The position numbers and the translations under genes were made by a program. DNA of 64,000 bases from Gigantopelta aegis. Taxonomy: Eukaryota; Mollusca; Gastropoda; Neomphalida; Peltospiridae. The stretch's first letter is position 1. Every line of letters starts with the position of its first letter. Below the pieces are notes generated by a model. The model did not search any database. It was given only the letters and a program-made list of their open reading frames with translations, and was not told the origin of the DNA. Positions 45,348 through 54,834 of this stretch are shown here, in pieces. The stretch is from assembly GCF_016097555.1 (NCBI RefSeq), contig NC_054704.1, positions 2,686,891-2,750,890 on the forward strand, written 5' to 3'.

Positions 45348-45526
45348 CTTCACATTTGTGGGGCTCGAGAGTTTGTGGCTCTTCGCGGTAGTTAACATCG
45401 ACTTCTCCCTGCATGGAGACTTCGTTCTTTCCGTGCTCGTGGAAGATGTGCACAACATGCACGTTCTTCAGCAACAATCCGGTCTCTTCCTGTGTCTCAC
45501 GTATAGCGCACTCTTCCCACGTTTCT
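45348..45526 (-). CDS. NUDT15-like: NUDT15-like Nudix hydrolase, Nudix-box exon
   Basis: The acceptor is AATGCCGTGTTTCAG and the donor GAAG|gttatt. The exon begins with one base that would complete a Gly codon, giving (G)ETWEECAIRETQEETGLLLK. This is the Nudix box, with the RExxEExG metal-binding glutamates present. NVHVVHIFHEHGKNEVSMQG, EVDVNYREEPQTLEPHKCE follow. NUDT15 proteins hydrolyse oxidised and thiopurine nucleoside triphosphates to monophosphates in the cytosol. Human NUDT15 has about six more residues between NVH and GEVD, so the strand before GEVD is shortened here. Exon 1 with the GGHLEFG half of the box was not found; it may lie in the N gap or upstream. Confidence 0.9.
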
Positions 45527-45601
45527 CTGAAACACGGCATTTACAAAACGTTTTTAAAAAACCTGAACTTTTTACCATAGAATGTTAACTGTAACACAGT
45601 A

Positions 45602-47160
45602 TATATATACTACTCAAACGAATTTAAGGGTCAGACGATATTTTCGACATTATTTTCTGAATGTCAATTATATTAGCTAGACCATAATGTCACGCATGGT
45701 ATTGTTCCATTTTGACGAAAGTGGGTCTAAGCAACCCATAAATGAATTAAAATCCACTGTCATTGACACTGTCGACTAGCTCTAATGGCGAAAACATGCT
45801 TACATTTGCACGTAAATTAGGGCGAAAGCGAAAGGTCTGCTAAGTGCCCATAACTTGCTTTTTCAGAAAGCGCTTCATTTGCACGCTTTGCATGTGTATT
45901 CCATGTTCCCAATGCTGAATTTCCGTATAATTGGAGCTTGCGTTCGTGTATGGTGCACACTCCAAATTCGACAATGGTACGACTTCAACTGACTATCGAA
46001 GATCGAGGAAGGGCTATTGCTTGGCTTCAGGATGGCAATACGCAAAGAAATGTTGCTCTGAGACTTGGTGTCAGTCAGAGTGTCGTTGGCCGACTGTGGC
46101 AACGGTACCAAGCAACGAATTCTCTTCGAAATCGTCCACGTTCGGGAAGACCCCGAAGCACTACAAATAGAGAGGACCGCTACATCACCAATATGGCTCT
46201 ACGTCAACGCACAACCACTGCACGCCGATTACGTGACAATCTGCGGACTGCGACTGGAACTCGAGTGTCTGATCAAACCATACGCAATCGTCTGAGAGCT
46301 AATAATTTACGCTGCCGCCGCCAGGCTTTTCGACCACCACTCCTACCACGTCACAGAACGGCCAGACATCACTGGTGCACGCTTCATCTACGGTGGCAAC
46401 GTGTTCAGTGGGGTCGAGTGATGTTCACTGATGAGTCCAGGTTTAGTCTCCAGTTCAACGACGGTCGGGTACGTGTCTACAGACATCCTGGGGAGCGCTT
46501 CCCTGACGTTAACGTTAGACAAAGTCACCGTTTCGGTGGTGGCAGCGTCATGGTGTGGGGCGGCATCTCTATCCACCACAGGACCCCCCTCTATGTGGTG
46601 GATGGCAATCTGAATGGAATCCGATATCTGAATGAGATTATCCGGCCGTTGGTTCTCCCAGGCCTTCAGCAGATTGGCGGCGGGGCAGTTCTGCAGGATG
46701 ACAATGCCAGACCCCACCGCGCCAGGTTGGTAACGGACTTTCTCAGACAACAAGGTATCGCCAGGATGGATTGGCCAGCATATTCGCCTGACTTGGACCC
46801 AACAGAGACGCCTGGGACGAATTAGGCAGAAGAGTTCGGGATAACCATGCCCCTCCGGCCAACCTTCATGATCTGGGTCAACTTCTTATGGCAGAGTGGC
46901 AGGCCATTCCCCAAGAGTTCTTCAGACGTCTGATTAACAGCATGACGCAACGATGTGTCGAGTGTATTCGCGCCACGGGTGGATTCACACACTATTAAAC
47001 GAATGTTCTAATGTGTAAAATCCATATTTGACAACCTTCAACTTTGACAGCATGACATGTGACTTTCTTGTATACAGTGACGTTTATTTGTGGTTTTTTG
47101 TAAATATGGAACAATAAATAAAATTGTTGGTGTCTAATACACACTAAAACTAGTATATAT
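45602..47160 (+). mobile_element. Tc1/mariner element Tc1-C, nearly intact
   Basis: The transposase starts at 45974 (MVRLQLTIEDRGRAIAWLQD). It has HTH motifs (VALRLGVSQSVVGRLWQRY, GRPRSTTNREDRYI) and the DDE core: first Asp in VMFTDESRFSLQFNDGR, second in VLQDDNARPHRARLV, then WPAYSPDLDPTE. A single missing base after DPTE shifts the frame. In the next frame the usual AWDELGRRVRDNHAPPANLH and a C-terminus TQRCVECIRATGGFTHY follow to a stop near 46998. Both ends have GTATATATAC-like sequence near 45602 and 47150, but a long terminal repeat was not confirmed. It is the youngest-looking Tc1 here. It is inserted upstream of the NUDT15-like exon 2, in the opposite orientation. Confidence 0.9.
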
Positions 47161-47578
47161 ACATCACCAGTTATAAACACTCGTCCGACCAATACATCAC
47201 CAGTTATAAACACTCGTCCGACCAGTACATCACCAGTACATCACCAGTTATAAACACTCGTCCGACCAGTACATCATCAGTTATAAACACTCGTCCGGCC
47301 AGTACATCACCAGTTATAAACACTCGGCCGACCAATACACCACCAGTTATAAACACTCGGCCGGCCAATACACCACCAGTTATAAACACTCGGCCGGCCA
47401 ATACATCACCAGTTATAAACACTCGGCCGACCAATATATCACCATTTATAAACACTCGTTCGACCAATACATCACCAGTTATAAACACTCGGCCGGCCAA
47501 TACATCACCAGTTATAAACACTCGGCCGGCCAATACATCACCAGTTATAAACACTCGGCCGGCCAATACATCATCAGA
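47161..47578. repeat. 33-bp satellite, left block
   Basis: Units ACCAGTTATAAACACTCGGC, CGACCAATACATC. Early units have CGTCCGACC and those next to the gap CGGCCGGCC. Same family and orientation as 61597-64000. Confidence 0.96.
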
Positions 47579-47778
47579 NNNNNNNNNNNNNNNNNNNNNN
47601 NNNNNNNNNNNNNNNNNNNNNNNNNNNNNNNNNNNNNNNNNNNNNNNNNNNNNNNNNNNNNNNNNNNNNNNNNNNNNNNNNNNNNNNNNNNNNNNNNNNN
47701 NNNNNNNNNNNNNNNNNNNNNNNNNNNNNNNNNNNNNNNNNNNNNNNNNNNNNNNNNNNNNNNNNNNNNNNNNNNNNN
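47579..47778. other. Assembly gap (200 N)
   Basis: Exactly 200 N, a conventional placeholder. Satellite lies on the left and unique AT-rich sequence on the right, so the real length is unknown. Confidence 0.99.
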
Positions 47779-48327
47779 TATCATATAATCTCAAGCTTAA
47801 TACATGTGTTTGTAAACTTTAATTCCAGTCCGTCATTTATAGATATTCAAATGATGTAAGAAGATGTGGCGCTGTGTCAAACTCGAATGACGTCATTTTG
47901 GATGTCCTTACATAAAAAATAAACTAGTGCTTAAAGTATGTTTTTTCATGAACGCTGGACAGCTTTCAGTGTGAAATTGCTATTGAAATGTTTTTATTTG
48001 ATGATCATGAATGCATACGTCAATTATGGAGTGTCACCCTAGTACGTTTGCTTAAATGGCAATAAACCTAGTGTCGTGATCTCGATTAATTTACATCCAA
48101 TTTGCAACGTTATCAAATTCTTAAAAGTATGTGATCTGAAAAATATCACATACTTTGATTGCACTGAAAATGTCAGATATTATATGATTTCCTTATATAT
48201 ACACACCACGTGTGACCACTGTGCCCCAAGAAATCGACGGCAAATGACCACCACGGCAACCACTACTGACTTGTGATTGACACATACTATTGTAGAAATG
48301 GTATATCATAAGCATAGCTGATAGTAC
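47779..48327. other. Intron or intergenic sequence after the kringle exon
   Basis: No exon was recognised. The short segment 47868-47915 (AATGACGTCA...) recalls 53835-53890 (AATGACGTCA with CTCCTTACA), suggesting an old dispersed repeat. Confidence 0.45.
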
Positions 48328-48609
48328 CTGGATCACACAAGGGTACACCGCAGTACTCCCACCTGTCGTCAGGGTCTGTCGTGTAACACCAGAGGCGGCC
48401 GTCACTGTCCGGATCGCTACAGTAATTGTTCACCTCTGTCATACTGTCAGCGTGGAAATAGTACGGGTAGATGTTAAACCTTTTGTGACTGTGGGGGTCC
48501 TGTGAACCAAACCTCTGGCAAGGTACCTCGAACCCAGAAACCTTCACGGTTGATTTCGTCCCAGCGTAGAAGTATGCACGATTCTCGATTTTGTTGTAAG
48601 AAAGAGTTG
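48328..48609 (-). CDS. Kringle-domain exon of an unidentified extracellular protein
   Basis: The acceptor is CTTTTATTCCAACAG and the donor GATCCAG|gtacta. It is 282 bp and phase 1-1, so the module can be skipped or shuffled in frame. The product has the kringle landmarks FEVPCQRFGSQDPHSHKRF, MTEVNNYCSDPDSDGRLWCY and TTDPDDRWEYCGVPLC. These supply Cys 2 to Cys 6 of the six in a kringle. The first Cys, expected near LSYNKIENRAYFYAG, is absent from this exon. It lies 2.6 kb downstream, in transcription, of the sushi exon on the same strand, so they probably belong to one secreted or membrane protein. The protein's identity is unknown. Confidence 0.9.
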
Positions 48610-48639
48610 CTGTTGGAATAAAAGACACTTCATATTACA

Positions 48640-50345
48640 CGAGTGAAAGTTAACACACATAGACAATATTACATGACTGAAAGTTAACATACATAGACAA
48701 TAATACATGTATGATAGTTAACACACATAGACAGTATTACATGACTGAAAGTTAATATACATAGACAATAATACATGTATGATAGTTAACATACACAGAT
48801 AATATTACACAAATCAAAGTTAACAGATAATATTACATGAGTTTAAGTTAACATAGACAGTATTATATAAGAGGAATGAATGAATGAATGAATGTTTAAC
48901 GACACCCCAGCACGAAAAATACATCGGCTATTGGGTGTCAAACTATGGTAATGCAAACAAACAAGGTGATGATCAACATCAATATAAAAATTCAAGATTT
49001 AAATAAAAACAGTGTAAAGAACTGTGCAAAAATACAAATATCACAGATAGACAATGACGTTTACTCAGTATTTCAATTTGTGCTGTATTGACCATTCTCA
49101 AAGAGAATGTTACACCCCTGCACCACGGCGAGGTTACAGCACGCGCAGAGGTATATAAGAGGAAGGTAACATACATAGATAATATTACAAGAGTCTAAAT
49201 TAACAGACATAGTTAAAATTACATGGAAAATATTACACGAGTGAAAGTCAAGACACATGGAAAATATTATATGAGTGAAAGCTAACACGCATTGATAATA
49301 TTACACGAGTGAAAGTTAACAGATAATATCACACGAGTGAGTTAACATAGATAATATTACAAGAGCGAAAGTTAACAGATAATATCACACGAGTGAGTTA
49401 ACATAGATAATATTACACGAGTGAAAGTTAACAGATAATATCACACGAGTGAGTTAACATAGATAATATTACAAGAGCGAAAGTTAACATACTAGTAGAT
49501 AATATCACACTAGTGAAAGTTAACATAGATAATATTACAAGATTGAAAGTTAACATAAATAGTATTACACGAGGGAAAGTTAACATAGACAATATTACGC
49601 TAGTGAAAGTTAAAATAGATAATATTACAAGAGTGAAAGTTAATATAGATAGTATTACACGAGTGAAAGTTAACATAGATAATATTACAAGTGTGAAAGT
49701 TAACATAGATATCATACGAGTGAAAGTTAACATAGATAATATCACACGAGTGAAAGTTAACAGATAATATTACAAGAGTGAAAGTTAACAGATAGTATTA
49801 CGCGAGTGAAAGTTAACAGATAGTATTACGCGAGTGAAAGTTAACAGATAATATCACACGAGTGAAAGTTAACAGATAATATTACAAGAGTGAAAGTTAA
49901 CAGATAGTATTACGCGAGTGAAAGTTAACAGATAGTATTACGCGAGTGAAAGTTAACAGATAATATCACACGAGTGAAAGTTAACAGATAATATTACAAG
50001 AGTGAAAGTTAACAGATAGTATTACGCGAGTGAAAGTTAACAGATAATATCACACGAGTGAAAGTTAACAGATAATATTACAAGAGTGAAAGTTAACAGA
50101 TAGTATTACGCGAGTGAAAGTTAACAGATAATATCACACGAGTGAAAGTTAAGATAAATAGTATTACAAGAATGAAATTTAACATAGATAATATTACACG
50201 AGTGAAAGTCAACGTAGGTAAAATTACAACAGTGAACGTTAACATAGACAATATTACACGAGTGAAAGTTAACATAGATAATATTACAAAAGTGAAAGTT
50301 AACACACATTGGTAATATTATACGAGTAAAAGTTAACATATAGCA
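48640..50345. repeat. ~20-30 bp minisatellite in the sushi-kringle intron
   Basis: More than 55 units built on ACACGAGTGAAAGTTAACA, TAGATAATATT. Two unit lengths exist (with or without TAGAC/TAGATA); the region 49760-50150 shows a higher-order pattern of alternating ATCACACG, ATTACAAG and GTATTACGCG forms. It is interrupted by a LINE at 48870-49150. Confidence 0.95.
48870..49150 (-). mobile_element. LINE 3' end, 5'-truncated, in minisatellite
   Basis: The near-exact target repeat TATATAAGAGGA lies on both sides. It ends on the minus strand with GGGGTGTCGTTAAACATTC and (ATTC)n. The inner end holds GGTTACAGCACGCGCAG as in the 16263 copy. Confidence 0.88.
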
Positions 50346-50759
50346 GATACTATTCCACGAGGGGCTGTTTTAGAGGGGGTGGCTCGTCTATTGGTGAAAA
50401 TCCAAATAGTCATCAGATGCTGCATAGCTATTAATCTGACAAAATAAGTTCATTCATTTATACCTAACGCTATTTCTTTCCGTGTGACCATGCCTTTAGT
50501 GCTTTAAATATCGCTGGAACATTTATTTAAGATTTATGTCAGTTAGATACGAAAACCAAAGAAGATGGTATACAAAAACAAAAGATATGAAAATTTCGAT
50601 TTGAATAGGTCACATTTGTATCTTGGTAATCAAAGACTTGAAAGAAAACATACGTTAAAAGAGAGTAAAATATTGCAATGCACGATTGGTGATACATATA
50701 TCATGGGCCAAAATAGAGTAGCTGAATTGTAGATGATTATAATCTAGGTAATAACATTA

Positions 50760-51209
50760 CAATACACCAGTAGGTAATAACGTCTTACGACCACATGTCA
50801 TGGTAGATGTTTCACAGACACACGATACAATAGTGAAAATGTAAATGTATACGACCTAGGTAATAGTCTCACGATCACGTATCATGGTAGAGTTCCCAGA
50901 TAGAAAACACAAGTTGAATCATAGTTTTTACAATGGAGATAACATAATCGTACTATCACATATCATGGTAAAGAGTTCCTAGGTAAACAATAAAAGTTAA
51001 ATTGTAGATGATTACAATGTAGGTAATAACAACTTACGATCACACCTCATGGTAGAGAGTTCCTGAACAAACAATAAAATAGTTAAATTGTAGATGATTA
51101 CAATGTAGGTAACAACAACTTACGATCACAGATCATGGTAGAGAGTTCCTGAACAAACAATAAAATAGTTAAATTGCAGATGATTACAATGTAGGTAATA
51201 ACAACTTAC
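50760..51209 (-). repeat. Tandem copies of sushi exon end plus 5' splice site
   Basis: Five intronic copies of an ~85-bp unit lie downstream of the real exon end. Each carries the last ~15-30 nt of the exon (CTACCATGATCTGTGATC on the minus strand) followed by a GT. The nearest copy repeats GATC|gtaagttg exactly; farther ones read GATC|gtaagttg, GATA|gtacg, GATC|gtgag and GGTC|gtaag. Similarity to the exon falls with distance. The rest of each unit is intron sequence (ACATTGTAATCATCTACAAT). Confidence 0.88.
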
Positions 51210-51386
51210 GATCACAGATCATGGTAGACAGTTCCCAGACTCCAGTTTGGCGAGAACACGTTGCTGTCGGATTTCCTTCTCGTAATTTGAAATCATCTTT
51301 ACAACCATACATGATCTTCATCCCATCTTCTGACTTTTTAATTACTTCAGCACCAAACAGCACGGGTGGCGTCAAACATTCAATAG
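51210..51386 (-). CDS. Sushi (CCP) domain exon of an unidentified extracellular protein
   Basis: The acceptor is TTTGTATTTAAAAAG and the donor GATC|gtaagt. It is 177 bp, phase 1-1, the classic sushi-module exon. The product is IECLTPPVLFGAEVIKKSED, GMKIMYGCKDDFKLREGNPT, ATCSRQTGVWELSTMICD. It has all four cysteines and the conserved Trp before the last. Sushi modules mediate extracellular protein binding. Upstream exons are not visible in the remaining repeat-rich sequence. Confidence 0.92.
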
Positions 51387-51574
51387 CTTTTTAAATACAA
51401 AACGTTAACATGTGTGACACCAAATATCTTTATATTATAATACGTGACTGGTATTTAACATTCGGGGGTGCTTATAGGGTTGCATTATGTATTATTATTT
51501 TTTTGATTCCTACCTAAATTAATTTTTGAACAAGTGCTTCTTCTTCGTCTTTTTGCCCTTTTTCCCCTTCTTTA

Positions 51575-51948
51575 TCGGCCTCGGTGGCGTCGTGGTTAGG
51601 CCATCGGTCTACATGCTTGTAGGTACTGGGTTCGGATCCCAGTCGAGGCATGGGATTTTTAATCCAGATACCGACTCCAAACCCTGAGTGAGGTCTCCGC
51701 AAGGCTCAATGGGTAGGTGTAAACCACTTGCATCGACCAGTGATCCATAACTGGTTCAACAAAGGCCATGGTTTGTGCTATCCTGCCTGTGGGAAGGGCA
51801 AATAAAAGATCCCTTGCTACCTGTCGTAAAAGAGTAGCCTATGTGGCGACAGCGGGTTTCCTCTAAAAACAATATCAGAATGACCATATGTTTGACATCC
51901 AATAGCCGATAGTAAGATAGAAAATCAATGTGCTCTAGTGGCGTCTTG
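51575..51948 (+). mobile_element. tRNA-derived SINE, family A
   Basis: CGGCCTCGGTGGCGTCGTGG head, B box GGGTTCGGATCCCAG, core TTCAACAAAGGCCATGGTTT. It ends CTCTAGTGGCGTC, a few bases short of the usual 3' end. Confidence 0.92.
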
Positions 51949-52039
51949 TTACAACTATACTGACTGCTCTATGTATATATCCTCATACGGCCTGAATGCA
52001 AATACAGTTTAATTCAATTTTATGCATGCATATACACTG

Positions 52040-52170
52040 TTTTTTATTAAACTGTTGAATTTTAAACTTGATGTTGATCATCACTTAATGTTTTGGATTT
52101 ACCATAGTTTGATACCCAATAGCCGATGACTGTTTCGTGCTGGGGTGTCGTTAAACATCTAATCTATTGA
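52040..52170 (+). mobile_element. LINE 3' end fragment
   Basis: TTTGATACCCAATAGCCGAT, then GCTGGGGTGTCGTTAAACAT and a short TCTA tail. Same family as at 5236. Confidence 0.8.
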
Positions 52171-52885
52171 TTCTAATGGGAATCCTCATTCTGTGGTTCC
52201 GCCTTTTCTATCATATTCTCATAATCATTAGTACAACAACAAAAAAAGCATTTACTGACTGAACATTAACCAATTTTATTAATTTGAAATAAATAAATAC
52301 ACTAAAACGATCAATTTTGTTTTTTTAAGCATTGTCATGCCAAATTGAGATTCATACTGTTATGTACGTCATTTTTAAAGTCACATAATATTATTTCAAC
52401 CAATCAAAGCATTTATAACAAAGAGTATTTGCTGATTGGAATTATGTTCAAGAACTGCATTATTTAAAGAAAAACGCACGCAGACTGTAGCGACTATTAA
52501 ACCACATAACCTTGAGACTGCATTTCATAATGTTGGCACAGTATACCAGTATATTGTGATCGCAAGACATTACGATTTTAATTAATACATGTTAGTATGT
52601 GTAAGAGAATTATAAAAGCAAAACACAATTAGGCGAATTTCTAAACTACAAATAAAACTTTATACTTATAGATGACCAAAGTGCAAAAAACGTGTCCTAA
52701 ACCCAACTAATTTTATATCACCAGGATTTGAAAACAACAATTATTACACACCCGTTTGTGAAAATAGCATGTGTTATGTTTGAACAGACATAGAGAATAC
52801 TACATGACCGGCCGTTAGATATCATTTATCTTACAACGAGTTGTTTTAAAACGAGCGAAAGCAAGTTGGATACATTTTTAAACAA
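52171..52885. other. Unassigned AT-rich sequence
   Basis: No exon, tandem array or transposon was recognised. Confidence 0.5.
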
Positions 52886-52889
52886 CAAG

Positions 52890-53165
52890 CCCAGTGGTAA
52901 AGTAGTCCAGTGGTAAAGTAGCCCAGCGGTAAAGTAGCCCAGCGGTAAAGTAGCGCAGCGGTAAAGTAGTCCAATGATAAAGTAGCCCAGCGGTAAAGTA
53001 GCCCAGTGGTAAAGTATCCCAGTGGTAAAGCGCTCACATGATGTGCGGTCGGTCTGGAATTGTTCCAGACAGTGCACCACGACTGGTATATCAAAGGCCG
53101 TGGTATGTGCTATCCTGTCTGTGGGATGGTTTATAAAAAAACCCTCTTGCTATTAAGGACGACGA
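52890..53165 (+). mobile_element. tRNA-derived SINE with amplified A box
   Basis: From 53020 on it is a SINE of the B type: A box CAGTGGTAAAGCGCTCACA, core CAAAGGCCGTGGTATGTGCT, ATCCTGTCTGTGGGA, then a truncated tail. Its A-box segment is preceded by a 16-bp tandem array (52890-53033) of nine units such as CCCAGTGGTAAAGTAG, each preserving the TGGTAAAG part of the pol III A box. Confidence 0.85.
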
Positions 53166-53291
53166 CAGTCTTTCTTTCTTTCATCTTTTAAAACTTAAAA
53201 TTAATATTCTGTCTAGAATTATGAAAAATAAAAATATACCCACCAATAGAGACGGCGTTGTCTGCTTGTTATAGAAATCTGACAGTGGTGA

Positions 53292-53763
53292 GGTCTCACT
53301 ACACAGATCACTTCCGGGTGAGAGTTCATTGATCACGGTCCACTATAGTTCCTAATTGTGACACATGTTATGGTTCACCTATTCACTTCTAGGAAATGGT
53401 GAAGAATTAAAACAATATGTATGTTTAATGGTAAGCCTTCTGACTGTATTTTGCCCATGTTATTCTGTAATATTGTGCATCGACCTTTTGGGACATGGGT
53501 ATACAGCGCAAATGACAGCCGGAGAGAATCGGTTAATGAACCACCTGTTCCGACCGGTACTACAGCCAGATGCGGTCATATAACAAAAAACTGAGACGGA
53601 AATGTTCTCAATTTTGGAGTGAAAATAAATGCTGATATAATGTATGTTCGCAATGGTGTATGTTGTTAGTGCCAACGAGAACCCGTTCTATTGGCAATCT
53701 TCGTTTGAAGTTGGTCAATTTAACATGGGTTTTAATGGCAGATGACATCCGTGTAGTGAGACC
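53292..53763. mobile_element. Harbinger-like MITE H, copy 2
   Basis: 472 bp with GGTCTCACTACACAGAT at the left and ATCCGTGTAGTGAGACC at the right. Inverted relative to copy 1 at 13940. Flanked by TGA at the left and TAA at the right. Confidence 0.88.
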
Positions 53764-54151
53764 TAAAGGTTAATTGACCAGTTTTTATTTTAATGTGGCG
53801 AAGCATTGTAATAATATAGCTAATTTTGAATTTGAATGACGTCAGTATTCTAATGACGTCACTTTGCATCTCCTTACAATAACCATAACCTGGGTAAACG
53901 ACGTTCCCGTTTTGAGAATGCTGGAAAAATTCCAATGCAAAATTGCTGTTGAATTTTCTTTTGTGAACATTACTAATGCACCTGAATGTATTTGAAGAAA
54001 ATCTTGTAATTAAAAAATTGTACCTTTTACGAAATATGGATTTCAAGTGAAATTACGGTGAGATATGCTATATTAATTGTGTACGTCGTACACAATGATT
54101 GTGTAGGAATCGGTGGGAGAGGGATATAAGTGTACGGTTTATTTTTACCAA

Positions 54152-54199
<48 letters not shown>

Positions 54200-54834
54200 A
54201 AATGTGGCTTGTATCTCCCCATTATAATTATATAGTGTGCCCTCCTCCACTAGGAATCCCCCACCCCTCACTCCAGATATTGTGTGTATCTATATGAATA
54301 TACCTGTATAATATATTTATTTTTATATCAGGTTTAAATATTATATACAAACACGCACTTGCACAGGGGATAAAATCCTTTCTGACCTCACCAAATGTGT
54401 CTATAATATGATACTTTTAAAATGACAGACCTTAGTTTTTATACACGTATTTTTCACAATTAAAGCCGGGTTTTTTTCATATAACTTAAATTAAAAGTAC
54501 TTAAATTTTATTATTTAGAATGTCAATTTTCGTACACCTGACGTGGTTCTGGTCATCTAGATTTGTGTAATAGCTCAAAAAGGCTTTTTTGTCATTCTAA
54601 AAACGCACATTCGTCTGAAACGTAATAGTTATCGAGACAATCTCTAGTTATTTCTTGGACGGTATTTCCCTGTTTAAACACACATTTTGTATCACACTGT
54701 TTTTACCACACTTTAGAAACACTATGTACCGATAGTTTCATTTTATACTGGATCACCAGGCTCCTAAACTAGTTCCCTGCCCTAAGTACAAATAAGTTGT
54801 CTTGTCGGTGTTGTGTTGTCACTATGGACCTGGA
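53764..54834. other. Unassigned sequence with a (TA)n tract
   Basis: A (TA)n run at 54156-54192. Otherwise unique AT-rich DNA up to the start of the 48-bp satellite. Confidence 0.5.

Noticed and set aside
48328-51386. Possibility that the sushi and kringle exons are the 5' part of the KY-like or NUDT15-like gene.
   Set aside because: Same strand, but the kringle leaves in phase 1 while the KY-like exon enters in phase 0 and the NUDT15-like exon in phase 2; these are also intracellular families.
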